A stretch of 64,000 bases of DNA from Psychroflexus gondwanensis ACAM 44 (GCF_000355905.1 NZ_APLF01000010.1:1-64000); one strand, 5' to 3'; positions 17,094 to 28,228 are shown, numbered from the stretch's first letter. The notes: generated by a model not told the origin, from the letters alone. Program-made: numbers and translations.

Positions 17094-20000
17094 CTACTCT
17101 TTTATATTGGAGATATCTTGCAAGCTTCCAACCATTCTTAAGGCCTTTCCCCGATCATCTCTAATGATAGTTCCTCTATCCAAAACAGAAGTATAAGTCC
17201 CATCACTTTTCATAAGACGGTAGGATTCCTTCCAATGATCGGCAGTTGAATCTTTGAGAGAAGCTTCAAAAGAAATTTGAATCCTTTCTCTTTCTTCGGG
17301 ATGGATTTTGTTTAACCACATTACTTCACTGTCTCTAAACTCTTTGGGATCATATCCAAAAAGTTTTTTAAGACCAAGACCCCAGGATAAAGAATTGTTT
17401 TGAATATCAAGATCCCAAACGGCATCTATAACGGTTTCTGAGAGAATTTCAAACTTTTCAATTTGTGTTCTTAGATCTTCAACAATCGCCTTCTTATCTG
17501 TTGTGTCTCTAAAATAGATTGAAAGTAGCTTCTTAGAAGGATAAGCACTCACCTCAAACCATTTTTTTAAATTTTCAAAATAGCTTTCAAAATGAATGCT
17601 TTCTTGTTTCTCCATAGATTCCCTATACTTTATATCGAGTGTATTTCCATTAAAGTCATCAAAAACCTCCCATAAATGTTTTCCTAGAATTTCTGATTTC
17701 TTTACAGATAAAATTTCCTCAGCACTTTTATTCCAATATTTAACAATCCATTGTTCATCAACCACAAAAAAACCATCGGTAATATTATCTAGAATCTGAT
17801 TCTTTTCCTGAAGGAGTTTCTTCTCTTTCAATTCAGACTCCTTATAGCCTTGTATATTTTGTAAAGATCCAAACAACTTGACTAGAATGTTATTCTCAAA
17901 TTCTTGTTCTACAACAATTCGAAACCAATTCTTTGTACCATCAGGAAGGGCAATCTGGGTGTCAAACTCCTCAATTTGTTTCGTTTCAATTTTTGAAGAT
18001 CTTAGCTTAGCTAGGTCGTGATTCAAATTTAACAGTGAATTTAGTTCAGATATCCTACCAACAAAAGACTCTTTTTGACCAAGCATGAATTTTGCATTTT
18101 CACTTAAATACGTTTTATCATTTTCTAAATCAAGTTCCCAAGTTCCCGTTTTAGAGAGTATATTAGTTTTTTCGAGTAACTCCTCTAACTTAATTTTCTC
18201 TGTAATATCCCTTCCTACACAATAAACATCGTCACTTCCTTTTAAGCTAAACACCCTCCAAGAAACATATAACATAGTGTTATTTTGAGAATTTAAGCGT
18301 ATATCGGTATAGTGATTTCCAGGCAGTTGGCTGGCAGCAAAAAGTGTTTCTTGAGCTTCGTTCCGATCTTCATTATGGATAAACTCTAGGAAGGGCGTCG
18401 ACAAAAACTCATCTTTGCTGATGCCAAGAAAATCGGAAGCGTGTTTATTCACCTTCTTTAAATAGCCGTCTTTTCCAGTGATGCACATAAAATCTGGAGC
18501 ATATTCAAAGAAGCTGGTCAATTCATTTTCAGCTTGTTTTCTAGAAATTTCATTGGCCAATTGTATAGAAAAATCATCAAAAATAGAACGAAGGCTTTCC
18601 TCTCGAGAATAAGTATGAGTAAAGCCTAGTAGCACTACTCCCAAAATAGAACCGTGAGACTGAATTGGAAAGGCATAACTCAATTTTATATTTGTGCCTT
18701 CCTCCAAATGTATATCATCTTCATGAATCGTGATGAGCGGTTCATTCGTTTTAATTATTTTCTCCACAACACTTTTGTAGAATATGCTAGTGCCGTGGCT
18801 TTCCAAATCGACAACTTTTCCTCCCCTAAGCTCTACAGATTTGGTTATTTTTTTGGAATAGGAATCGAAAAGCCAAATCTCATTCACATAAGACCCTAAT
18901 TGATTTTCTATCTCTTGCAGGACCTTTACTAATAAGGTGTCTAAAGGTATATATTCCGCAAAAATTTTATGAGTCTGAGAGAGAAGCTGACGCTTTGTTA
19001 TACTATTCTTCAGGTCATTAATATCTCTATTGATCACTACCCAGTGTGTATACCAGCCTTGATTATCCATGATGGGAGTGATGGATAGATTGTTCCAAAA
19101 CTCTAGGTTTTGTTTTGTAAAATTTAAAAGGTCAATTTCTACTGGATCCCAATTTTTCAATTTTTTATTTAAATCTGTAAATGCTGCTTTGTTTTTATCG
19201 GTCACATAAAACTCGAGTGGGGTTTTACCGATGATGTCTGAGCTATCATAACCAAATAAGTCTTGGAAGCTAGAATTGGCATAAATAATCTCTGAGTCTA
19301 GAAAATTATCGTTGTGGACTTTGGCCATCAAAATGGAATCTTTTGCTCCTGCTACCAATTTTTCTAAAAGACCCAGATGGTCTTCTCGCTTTACCGCTTT
19401 AGTGATGTCTTGCAGAGCTCCAACAAGTCGAGTAGCTTCTCCTTCCTTATTTCTGATGATGATTACGTTCTCTCTTACATTGGCATAGGATCCATCCTTT
19501 TTCAAAAATCTATAGTCGAACGTCCATTTCTTTAAGTCTTTATCTTCTTTTGCTAGTTTTAAACTATTCAAAAAAGAGCGGACGTCATTAGGATGGATCT
19601 TAGACTCCCAGAAAGACTTTGAAACTATATTGCCCTCTTTTTTGTATCCAAAAAGTCGCTCATAGCCTTCCCCCCAGTACAATTTATCGCTTTTTAAATC
19701 ACATTCCCATACAGCATCCGAGGTAGCTTGAGAAGCAAAATCGAACCTGCTTTTTGCTTGCTCTAGTTCTTCCCTAGCATAATAACTTTCAGTGACATCT
19801 GTCACTGTAGAAATCATAAGATTCTGATCATACAAAGGGATATTTTTAGCATCAATAATTTTTACCTGATTTGATTTTGTGGTGATCCTTAAATTTTGCC
19901 ACTGCATTTTTTCAGGATTTCGAGAGGCGATATCACTTAAGATTCTTTCCGAAATCTCTTTCCTATAATTAACCTCTGGATATACTTTTTCAAAAAATTC

Positions 20001-20552
20001 TGATACATTTTGAAGCTCTTCAGCTTTCCTGCCATAGATGTTTTCAAACTTTTTGTTGATGTAAACCGTGGTATTATCGTCTATTTTATTGACAGCAATA
20101 CCTAAGGGAAGAGATTCAAAAATTCTTTGAAAAAAAGCAGTATCTAAAGTTTTGTTGATATTATTGAAGCGAGATTTCTCCTTATAGCTTTGAGTGACCA
20201 TAACAAAGAAATATGGTGTCTCTTTAATGCCAACGCGTTCACATTTGAAATTGAAATCCTTGTGATTGAAACTCAGTTGGAACTCTGCTATTGATGACGA
20301 TTTAGGTTTTTTTGAAAGGGACTCTAATTGAGATGCAATGAATTTTGAAGATTTTTCGTCAATTCGCAGTGTTTCTTTTAAAAACGAAGCCAAACTTACT
20401 CTGGAATCTTTATGACTCAAGCAATCAAAAAATATTTTAAATTTTTGGCTACACCCCGCTGCTTCAAGGCCTTTTTTAGAACTTCTTACCAAAAATGCCG
20501 GAGATTCAAAATAATCCAGTATCTGCTTTAATTCAATAAACTCCTCGGACAT
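17094..20552 (-). CDS. Very large multi-PAS/GAF protein lacking any output domain
   Basis: 1152 residues, soluble. Reading along the protein: a degenerate PAS-like N-terminus (1-120), PAS (about 140-255), PAS with PAC motif (about 265-385, ending MVGALQDIT), PAS (about 390-510), a GAF domain (about 530-680), and four further PAS segments (about 685-800, 800-905, 910-1030 and 1030-1150), the last ending MVGSLQDIS only four residues before the stop. There is no HisKA, HATPase, GGDEF, EAL or DNA-binding domain. In relatives such arrays usually run on into a histidine kinase. Here the separate kinase gene lies 183 bp downstream on the same strand. A -7 element lies upstream at 20626-20633. Confidence 0.9.
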   Translation of the reverse strand: MSEEFIELKQILDYFESPAFLVRSSKKGLEAAGCSQKFKIFFDCLSHKDSRVSLASFLKETLRIDEKSSKFIASQLESLSKKPKSSSIAEFQLSFNHKDFNFKCERVGIKETPYFFVMVTQSYKEKSRFNNINKTLDTAFFQRIFESLPLGIAVNKIDDNTTVYINKKFENIYGRKAEELQNVSEFFEKVYPEVNYRKEISERILSDIASRNPEKMQWQNLRITTKSNQVKIIDAKNIPLYDQNLMISTVTDVTESYYAREELEQAKSRFDFASQATSDAVWECDLKSDKLYWGEGYERLFGYKKEGNIVSKSFWESKIHPNDVRSFLNSLKLAKEDKDLKKWTFDYRFLKKDGSYANVRENVIIIRNKEGEATRLVGALQDITKAVKREDHLGLLEKLVAGAKDSILMAKVHNDNFLDSEIIYANSSFQDLFGYDSSDIIGKTPLEFYVTDKNKAAFTDLNKKLKNWDPVEIDLLNFTKQNLEFWNNLSITPIMDNQGWYTHWVVINRDINDLKNSITKRQLLSQTHKIFAEYIPLDTLLVKVLQEIENQLGSYVNEIWLFDSYSKKITKSVELRGGKVVDLESHGTSIFYKSVVEKIIKTNEPLITIHEDDIHLEEGTNIKLSYAFPIQSHGSILGVVLLGFTHTYSREESLRSIFDDFSIQLANEISRKQAENELTSFFEYAPDFMCITGKDGYLKKVNKHASDFLGISKDEFLSTPFLEFIHNEDRNEAQETLFAASQLPGNHYTDIRLNSQNNTMLYVSWRVFSLKGSDDVYCVGRDITEKIKLEELLEKTNILSKTGTWELDLENDKTYLSENAKFMLGQKESFVGRISELNSLLNLNHDLAKLRSSKIETKQIEEFDTQIALPDGTKNWFRIVVEQEFENNILVKLFGSLQNIQGYKESELKEKKLLQEKNQILDNITDGFFVVDEQWIVKYWNKSAEEILSVKKSEILGKHLWEVFDDFNGNTLDIKYRESMEKQESIHFESYFENLKKWFEVSAYPSKKLLSIYFRDTTDKKAIVEDLRTQIEKFEILSETVIDAVWDLDIQNNSLSWGLGLKKLFGYDPKEFRDSEVMWLNKIHPEERERIQISFEASLKDSTADHWKESYRLMKSDGTYTSVLDRGTIIRDDRGKALRMVGSLQDISNIKE

Positions 20553-20625
20553 ATATTAATAGTATTGATTAAGTGTAAATTCTACAGCTATATACATATT
20601 AAATCAACAAAAAAATTGAAGATCT

Positions 20626-20633
20626 CAAATATA
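20626..20633 (-). promoter_or_regulatory. -7 promoter element of the PAS / kinase / receiver cluster
   Basis: On the minus strand the sequence reads TATATTTG, a full match to TAnnTTTG, about 74 bp before the start of the PAS gene. No clear -33 element. Confidence 0.5.
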
Positions 20634-20676
20634 AAACTCGTTATTATTACATAAATTTAACGAAAAAATAATTACA

Positions 20677-21663
20677 ATGGACTTAAGGTATCTTATAATA
20701 TTCTGTGTTATAGCTTGTTGGAAGAGTTATGGTCAAAAGCCAGCCAATTCAGATAAGTTTGCTCATACATTCTCTATCATCGCTCAAGATCCTGTTACTG
20801 GCGATATGGCTGTAGGTGTGCAAAGCCATTGGTTTTCTGTAGGAACTGCTGTCCCTTGGGGAAAATCTGGAGTGGGAGTTGTTGCCACTCAATCTTTTGT
20901 GAATGAACGCTACGGACACGAAGGCTTGGAACTGATGCAAAAGGGACTCAATGCTAAGGAAGCTATGGAAAAACTCAAAAAAGAAGATGCCGGTGTTCAC
21001 TATAGACAAGTCGCTATGCTTTCCAGAGACGGAACTATTGCCGCCTTTACAGGTGAAAAATGTGTTGAAGCCGCATTGCACCTTATTGGAGATCACTACA
21101 GCATCCAAGCCAATATGATGGAAGACAAAAACGTGGTTTATGCTATGAGACAGGCCTTTGAGGAAAATGATGATTTAGACCTAGCAGAACGTATCGTCGC
21201 TGCTATGGAGGCTGCTCAAAACAGTGGCGGAGATATTCGTGGGAAACAATCTTCTGCACTCATCCTTGTTGGCAAGGACCCCGCAGAACACCCCTGGTTA
21301 GACAAAAAGATAGATCTACGGGTAGATGATCACAAAACGCCCGTAGAAGAATTATCGCGTTTACTCAATAGCCATAGAGCCTATGAGTTTATGGCTAGTG
21401 GAGATGTTGCCATGGAGAATAAAGATGCCGAAGCTGCCCTGAAAGCTTACAATTCTGCCGAAAAGTTGCTTCCCAATAATGAGGAAATTAAATTTTGGAA
21501 GGCAGTTGCACTAGTGAATTCAAATCAAGTCAAGATGTCTATTCCTATTTTTGAACGTCTGTTCATGAATGATAAACGATGGCAACGCCTCTTAAAACGC
21601 TTACCAGAATCTGACTTAATAACAATAGAAAAATCAGCATTGGATTACTTATTAAACTTATAA
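20677..21663 (+). CDS. Secreted DUF1028 protein with C-terminal TPR-like region
   Basis: 328 residues with a signal peptide (LRYLIIFCVIACW...SYGQ). The DUF1028 domain (about 25-220) starts FAHTFSIIAQDPVTGDMAVGVQSHWFSVG (quoted in part) and includes SVGTAVPWGKSGVGVVATQ; the family is thought to have an Ntn-hydrolase-like fold but its reaction is not established. The C-terminal ~100 residues are helical with one TPR-like repeat (MENKDAEAALKAYNSAEKLLP). An isoaspartyl peptidase / asparaginase gene, also an Ntn hydrolase and also exported, follows after 12 bp, so the two are co-transcribed. Confidence 0.88.
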   Translation: MDLRYLIIFCVIACWKSYGQKPANSDKFAHTFSIIAQDPVTGDMAVGVQSHWFSVGTAVPWGKSGVGVVATQSFVNERYGHEGLELMQKGLNAKEAMEKLKKEDAGVHYRQVAMLSRDGTIAAFTGEKCVEAALHLIGDHYSIQANMMEDKNVVYAMRQAFEENDDLDLAERIVAAMEAAQNSGGDIRGKQSSALILVGKDPAEHPWLDKKIDLRVDDHKTPVEELSRLLNSHRAYEFMASGDVAMENKDAEAALKAYNSAEKLLPNNEEIKFWKAVALVNSNQVKMSIPIFERLFMNDKRWQRLLKRLPESDLITIEKSALDYLLNL

Positions 21664-21675
21664 CCTTATAACCTT

Positions 21676-22704
21676 ATGAAAAATTATCTTTTATTACTTG
21701 CCAGTATATTACTTATCGCTTGTCACGATAGCCCAAAGCTTAGTAAAGAAAAAAATGTCCCTAAACCCGCAAAATTCGGTATTGTTATTCATGGTGGCGC
21801 TGGTGTTATCAAAAAAGAATTTATGACAGACTCTTTGCAAAAAGCTTATGAGGACAAATTAAAAGAAGCTATAGAAGTGGGACATACCATCCTTTCTGAA
21901 GGAGGCACTGCTTTGGAAGCGGTCCAAAGAACCATTAATATCATGGAAGATTCTCCTCTGTTCAATTCTGGAAAAGGAGCAGTGTTGAATGCAGATGGTA
22001 TTGCCGAACTAGATGCCTCGATAATGGATGGAAAAACCAGAAATGCAGGAGCTATTTCTGGTGTACAACATATCAAAAACCCTATTAACCTCGCTTTTAA
22101 AGTCATGGAAGAATCCGATCATGTGATGCTAAGTGCTGCAGGTGCTGAAGATTTTGCCAAGCTAAATGGACTAGAATTTGTAGAAAACTCATATTTTATA
22201 ACAGACAATAGAAAAAAAGCACTGGAAGCTTCAAAAGCAAAAGAGCAAGGAGTCTCTAATGGAAATAAGTTTTTCTTGAGCAATGAAAAATTTGGGACTG
22301 TTGGCTGTGCTGCTTTAGACCAGGAAGGCAACTTAGCCGCAGGCACCTCTACTGGTGGAATGACCAACAAAAAATATGGAAGAATTGGAGACTCGCCTAT
22401 CATTGGCGCTGGTACTTATGCCAATAATAAAACCTGTGCAATTTCTGCAACGGGTCATGGCGAATACTTTATTAGAGGGGTGGTTGCTTACGATATTTCT
22501 GCACTTATGGAATACCAAGGCATCAGTCTAGAGCAAGCAGCAAAACGAGTGATCCAAAAGAAACTTACCGATATGGGGGGAACAGGCGGCATCATAGGTA
22601 TTGATAATGAAGGAAAAATGGTCATGGAATTCAATACTCCAGGAATGTTTAGAGCGTCTAAAACCATGAAAGGTGAAACCATTATTAAAATGTACGAGGA
22701 CTAA
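21676..22704 (+). CDS. Isoaspartyl peptidase / L-asparaginase, lipoprotein
   Basis: 342 residues; plant-type (type 2) asparaginase of the Ntn-hydrolase superfamily, made as a precursor that cleaves itself. The lipobox is ILLIAC with Cys16. The N-terminal block is VIHGGAGVI; the autocleavage and nucleophile Thr is Thr208 in EKFGTVGCAALD; downstream GTSTGGMTNKKYGRIGDSP and SATGHGEYFIR form the substrate site. It removes isoaspartyl residues from damaged peptides or deaminates asparagine, here on the outer side of a membrane. It ends 2 bp from the stop of the convergent thioredoxin-domain gene. Confidence 0.95.
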   Translation: MKNYLLLLASILLIACHDSPKLSKEKNVPKPAKFGIVIHGGAGVIKKEFMTDSLQKAYEDKLKEAIEVGHTILSEGGTALEAVQRTINIMEDSPLFNSGKGAVLNADGIAELDASIMDGKTRNAGAISGVQHIKNPINLAFKVMEESDHVMLSAAGAEDFAKLNGLEFVENSYFITDNRKKALEASKAKEQGVSNGNKFFLSNEKFGTVGCAALDQEGNLAAGTSTGGMTNKKYGRIGDSPIIGAGTYANNKTCAISATGHGEYFIRGVVAYDISALMEYQGISLEQAAKRVIQKKLTDMGGTGGIIGIDNEGKMVMEFNTPGMFRASKTMKGETIIKMYED

Positions 22705-22706
22705 CC

Positions 22707-24740
22707 TTAACCTTTGATTTCTAGTTGTTCCTTGGCAACATCAACATCTATTGTAGGCTGCTGACACGTTTTGTGTTCACAGACATATATTTTAGTTTCT
22801 GAAAGTTCTCGAGGTAATTTTCCTTTTAAAAGTGCCAAGTTTTCTTCATGTCCGCCCAAGAAAATAGAATTTTGACAGAAGCTATGCTGAAGTTCCAATG
22901 CTTTTTGCTTAGCCTCTTTCCCCATGATAGCCACTTCATAGAAGGGATGTGAAAACCACCCGGACAGGATTTGCCAATTGGCATAGTAAGGCCCCGATTT
23001 ATGAAGTTTTGATCTGACTTGGTTCCACATTTTCTCTGATGCTTTGGTATAAATTGAGTCGTCAAAAAAGTGCCCCATCAAAAACAAAGATTTAGCTAAA
23101 GACGAGTTGGAGGCAGGAATCACATTATCATTAATTTCAAAGGTTTTTGAAATAAGCTGCTCTCCTTTGGTCGATGAGTAATAAAATAGTCCTGTTGAAG
23201 AGTCCAAGAAGTCTTCTAGACAAATGTTCACCAAATCTTTAGCTGTGTTTAAATAAAGTATATTAAAACTCACTTGGTATACCTTAATAAGCGCCTCCAC
23301 CAAAAAAGCATAGTCATCCAAAAAACCATATATAAACTTAGAGTCTGAACTTTTGGTTCGTAGTAATTTTCCATTTTCAGTCATCATAGACGCTAATAAA
23401 AACTGGGCATTCTTTTCTGCTAAGTCTAAGTATTCTGGTTCTTTCAAGGCTGTATACGCATCCACCAATCCCGTAATCATCATCGCATTCCACGAGGTGA
23501 TAATTTTATGATCTAGCGGAGGATGGGGCCTTTCCCATCGAATCTGATATAATTTGTGCTTCAGTTGATTGAGATCACTTTGGAATTTTTCAGGATTTAA
23601 ATTTTTAGCTTTTGCATAAGAGTCTGGTGTTTGTTGACTAAACAAAATATTCCTGGGCGATTCCCAGTTACCTCGCTCAGTTACATTATAAAAGCTTTGA
23701 GCTAGGTTTAATTCTTCTTCGGTTAACACCTCAGAAAGTTCTTTATAAGACCACACGTAATACTTTCCTTCTTCCCCTTCACTATCGGCATCTAGAGAAG
23801 CATAAAACCCATAATCCTTGCTCATGAGCTCTTTGCTCACGAAATCAATAGTGTCTGTAATCACTTGTTTGTATATGGGCTTGGGCGCCAACTTTTGGGT
23901 GTTCGCGTACAAACTAATCGACAAAGCATTATCGTAAAGCATTTTTTCAAAATGTGGCGAAAACCAATCAGCATCCACAGAATATCTTGAGAATCCACCG
24001 CCAATTTGATCATAAATACCTCCCAGAGCCATTTCATCTAATGTTTTCGTTACCATCTCTAGAACCGAATGCTCTTTGGTAAAATCATAGTATTGAAGTA
24101 AAAACTGCCAAGAGTTGGCCATTGGAAATTTAGGCGCCCCCTTAAAACCTCCGCGATCTCCATCTACTATTTTTTGCCAGTTCACCATTAGGTCTTGGTA
24201 TTCTGATTTGGAAAATTGAATGTCTCCTTCCTCTGCTGGACTCAATTCTTGAGCCAACTGTATACCGTCTGTTAACTTTTCTGCAGTGTCCAGAAGAGAC
24301 TTATAATCTCGAGAATAGGCTTTAGCGATGTTTGACAACACTTTTTTCCAGTTTTCTTTAGGAAAATAAGTGGCTGCATAAAAAGGTCTACCGTCTGGTA
24401 AGGCAAAGGCATTGAGCGGCCAGCCTCCACGACCTGTTAGCATTTGAGCCGCCTCCATATAAATATGATCAATATCTGGGCGCTCTTCCCTATCAATTTT
24501 AATACAAATGAAGTGGGTATTCATGAGCTCGGCTACTCCAGTATCCTCAAAAGATTCATGAGCCATAACGTGACACCAATGGCAAGCGGCATAGCCTACA
24601 CTAATCAAAATAGGCTTGTTTTCCTGCTGCGCACGCTCCAAAACTTCAGGACTCCATTCCTCCCAATTCACAGGATTCTCTGCATGTTGCAATAAATAGG
24701 GACTTGAAGCAAATTGAAGATCATTTTTGAATCCAGACAT
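22707..24740 (-). CDS. Thioredoxin-domain protein, YyaL/SSP411 (DUF255) family
   Basis: 677 residues; cytoplasmic. The N-terminal thioredoxin-like DUF255 domain (about 1-165) carries LLQHAENPVNWEEWS and the dithiol motif Cys53-His-Trp-Cys56 (AACHWCHVM). An (alpha/alpha)6-barrel-like region follows, with GGIYDQIGGGFSRYSVDADW, HFEKMLYDNA and DADSEGEEGKYYVW. The family is near-universal but its role is not settled. The start follows a complete Bacteroidota promoter. Confidence 0.93.
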   Translation of the reverse strand: MSGFKNDLQFASSPYLLQHAENPVNWEEWSPEVLERAQQENKPILISVGYAACHWCHVMAHESFEDTGVAELMNTHFICIKIDREERPDIDHIYMEAAQMLTGRGGWPLNAFALPDGRPFYAATYFPKENWKKVLSNIAKAYSRDYKSLLDTAEKLTDGIQLAQELSPAEEGDIQFSKSEYQDLMVNWQKIVDGDRGGFKGAPKFPMANSWQFLLQYYDFTKEHSVLEMVTKTLDEMALGGIYDQIGGGFSRYSVDADWFSPHFEKMLYDNALSISLYANTQKLAPKPIYKQVITDTIDFVSKELMSKDYGFYASLDADSEGEEGKYYVWSYKELSEVLTEEELNLAQSFYNVTERGNWESPRNILFSQQTPDSYAKAKNLNPEKFQSDLNQLKHKLYQIRWERPHPPLDHKIITSWNAMMITGLVDAYTALKEPEYLDLAEKNAQFLLASMMTENGKLLRTKSSDSKFIYGFLDDYAFLVEALIKVYQVSFNILYLNTAKDLVNICLEDFLDSSTGLFYYSSTKGEQLISKTFEINDNVIPASNSSLAKSLFLMGHFFDDSIYTKASEKMWNQVRSKLHKSGPYYANWQILSGWFSHPFYEVAIMGKEAKQKALELQHSFCQNSIFLGGHEENLALLKGKLPRELSETKIYVCEHKTCQQPTIDVDVAKEQLEIKG

Positions 24741-24756
24741 AAGGTAAGTTTTTTAT

Positions 24757-24785
24757 CAAAATTACATTTTATTACTGCCTTCAAA
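24757..24785 (-). promoter_or_regulatory. Promoter of the thioredoxin-domain gene (-33 TTTG, -7 TAATTTTG)
   Basis: On the minus strand TTTG (24782-24785), a 17-bp spacer, then TAATTTTG (24757-24764), 16 bp before the ATG. Both elements and the spacing fit the Bacteroidota sigma-ABfr consensus. Confidence 0.6.
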
Positions 24786-24912
24786 ATCTAAAACCATCTT
24801 AAAACTGATAATTTTAAAACTTAACCTGATTGAGTTAAGTTCACTCAACGAAGCCCTATAAAATTGGAAAGCGTTTTAAAATTCTGTATTTTCAACCTAA
24901 ATTAATAAACTC

Positions 24913-25608
24913 ATGATCAATAAAACTGTAAATAATGTTACCGAAGCTTTAGAGGGCATTCACGATGGAATGACCTTTATGCTTGGAGGCTTCGGCCTTA
25001 GCGGTATTCCCGAAAATTGTATTCAAGAACTTGTGAAACGCAATGTGAAAGACGTGACTTGCATCTCAAACAATGCCGGTGTTGACGATTTTGGACTAGG
25101 CTTGCTTCTGAAGAAAAAACAAATCAAAAAAATGATCTCTTCCTATGTAGGAGAAAACGCTGAATTTGAGAGACAAATGCTCAGCGGAGAATTGGAAGTA
25201 GATTTAATTCCACAAGGCACTTTAGCCGAACGATGTAGAGCTGCGCAAAATGGTATTCCTGCCTTTTATACCCCTGCCGGTTATGGTACCGAAGTCGCCG
25301 AAGGAAAGGAAGTTAGAGATTTTGATGGAAAACCGCATATCATGGAAGAGGCTTTCAAGGCTGACTTTGCATTTGTAAAAGCATGGAAAGGAGATGAAGC
25401 TGGAAATCTTATTTTTAAAGGTACCGCTAGAAACTTCAATCCATTAATGTGTGGAGCAGCCAAAGTTACTGTGGTGGAAGTCGAACAACTTGTAAAACCA
25501 GGAGAACTCGATCCTAATTTCATCCATATCCCAGGTATTTTTGTTCAGCGCATTTTTCAAGGAGAGAAGTACGAAAAGCGAATTGAACAGAGAACCACAC
25601 AATCTTAA
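24913..25608 (+). CDS. scoA: 3-oxoacid CoA-transferase subunit A
   Basis: 231 residues. Alpha subunit of a succinyl-CoA:3-ketoacid CoA-transferase, which moves CoA between succinyl-CoA and acetoacetate in ketone-body and amino-acid breakdown. Signatures: [15 protein letters not shown] at the N-terminus, [33 protein letters not shown] and [16 protein letters not shown]. The beta subunit gene follows after 26 bp. 172 bp upstream separate it from the divergent thioredoxin-domain gene. Confidence 0.95.
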   Translation: MINKTVNNVTEALEGIHDGMTFMLGGFGLSGIPENCIQELVKRNVKDVTCISNNAGVDDFGLGLLLKKKQIKKMISSYVGENAEFERQMLSGELEVDLIPQGTLAERCRAAQNGIPAFYTPAGYGTEVAEGKEVRDFDGKPHIMEEAFKADFAFVKAWKGDEAGNLIFKGTARNFNPLMCGAAKVTVVEVEQLVKPGELDPNFIHIPGIFVQRIFQGEKYEKRIEQRTTQS

Positions 25609-25634
25609 AAATCAACTTTTGAAACCAAAGACTT

Positions 25635-26288
25635 ATGTTAGATAAAAATGGAATTGCAAAACGGATTGCCCAAGAAGTCCAAGATGGCTTTTACGTAAAT
25701 CTGGGCATTGGTATACCTACTCTCGTAGCCAATTATGTGAGAGACGACATTGAATTAGAATTCCAAAGCGAAAATGGAATTTTGGGAATGGGGCCTTTCC
25801 CGAGGGAAGAAGATGTAGATGCAGACCTCATTAACGCCGGAAAACAAACGATTACTGCATTACCCAGCGCTAGTTTTTTCGACTCAGCTCTCAGCTTTGG
25901 CATGATTCGCGGTCAACACGTTGACTTAACCATTTTAGGGGCGATGGAAGTCGCTCAAAATGGAAATATCGCCAATTGGAAAATCCCAGGTAAGATGGTG
26001 AAAGGAATGGGCGGCGCTATGGATCTTGTAGGCTCTGCAAAAAACATAATTGTAGCGATGATGCACACCAATAAAGCTGGAGACTCTAAGCTTTTAAAGA
26101 CCTGTTCTTTACCGTTAACGGGAGTTGAATGCGTTACTAAAATAGTAACCAATTTGGCCGTCCTCGATATTGTAGATAAAAAATTCAGACTTTTGGAAAG
26201 AGCTCCAGGAGTAAGTGTAGAAGCTATTCAACAAGCAACCGAAGGAGATTTAATCGTAGAAGGAGACATTCCTGAAATGAAATTATAA
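25635..26288 (+). CDS. scoB: 3-oxoacid CoA-transferase subunit B
   Basis: 217 residues. Beta subunit with the catalytic glutamate, Glu46, in FQSENGILGMGP; also VNLGIGIPTLVANYV, the oxyanion-side block GMIRGQHVDLTILGAMEV, and KGMGGAMDL. With scoA it forms one enzyme. It ends ahead of a strong terminator shared with the convergent atpC. Confidence 0.96.
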   Translation: MLDKNGIAKRIAQEVQDGFYVNLGIGIPTLVANYVRDDIELEFQSENGILGMGPFPREEDVDADLINAGKQTITALPSASFFDSALSFGMIRGQHVDLTILGAMEVAQNGNIANWKIPGKMVKGMGGAMDLVGSAKNIIVAMMHTNKAGDSKLLKTCSLPLTGVECVTKIVTNLAVLDIVDKKFRLLERAPGVSVEAIQQATEGDLIVEGDIPEMKL

Positions 26289-26310
26289 GCCTTATACTTC
26301 ATAAAAACTA

Positions 26311-26340
26311 AAAAGCGCTAACCTTAAGATTAGCGCTTTT
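26311..26340. terminator. Bidirectional rho-independent terminator between scoB and atpC
   Basis: Perfect 11-bp stem AAAAGCGCTAA / TTAGCGCTTTT around an 8-base loop, with T runs on both strands. It serves scoAB on the plus strand and atpDC on the minus strand. Confidence 0.92.
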
Positions 26341-26364
26341 ATTTTTTTATGAAACCGAGGTTAA

Positions 26365-26640
26365 TTAGTCTATAAGAATAACAACTTTATTATCGTTCAA
26401 TTCAATAACACCTCCAGAAATATCAAAACACATTTTTGAATCTTCTTGATAAAACTTATCTTTTGAACCCTTAGGTAAGTTTACAGAAGAGTCTAGCTTG
26501 ATAGATCCACTCTTTAAGACGGACACCACGGGAGCGTGATTGTCCAACATCTGGAACTCTCCATTAATTCCTGGAACGCTGACGGATTTTACCTCATCGC
26601 TTAGAATTATTTGCTCTGGACTTACTATTTCTAAATGCAT
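26365..26640 (-). CDS. atpC: F1Fo ATP synthase subunit epsilon (short form)
   Basis: 91 residues, consisting of the N-terminal beta-sandwich only (MHLEIVSPEQIILS, then SVPGINGEFQMLDNHAPVVS and CFDISGGVIELNDNKVVIL). The C-terminal helical hairpin of the ~135-residue epsilon subunits, which acts as a brake on ATP hydrolysis, is absent; short epsilon is usual in Bacteroidota. It lies 16 bp after atpD. The remaining ATP synthase genes are not in this window, as is common in the phylum, where atpDC stands apart. Confidence 0.95.
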   Translation of the reverse strand: MHLEIVSPEQIILSDEVKSVSVPGINGEFQMLDNHAPVVSVLKSGSIKLDSSVNLPKGSKDKFYQEDSKMCFDISGGVIELNDNKVVILID

Positions 26641-26656
26641 GTGTTTAAGTTTCAGA

Positions 26657-28168
<1,512 letters not shown>

Positions 28169-28186
28169 CTAAGGATTTTATTTGAT

Positions 28187-28204
28187 GGCTTTTCTAAAAA
28201 AGCC
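28187..28204 (-). other. Hairpin in the atpD leader
   Basis: GGCTTTT pairs with AAAAGCC around a 4-base loop. It lies between the -7 element (28221-28228) and the atpD start (28165), so it would be in the 5' untranslated RNA, about 20 bases before the ATG. It could also be a weak terminator for read-through from glmS. Confidence 0.4.
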
Positions 28205-28220
28205 GTATTTAAAATTTTTG

Positions 28221-28228
28221 CAAATATA
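28221..28228 (-). promoter_or_regulatory. -7 promoter element of atpDC
   Basis: On the minus strand TATATTTG matches TAnnTTTG, 55 bp before the atpD ATG. A TTTG lies 25 bp further upstream, longer than the usual spacing, so the -33 is unsure. Confidence 0.55.
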
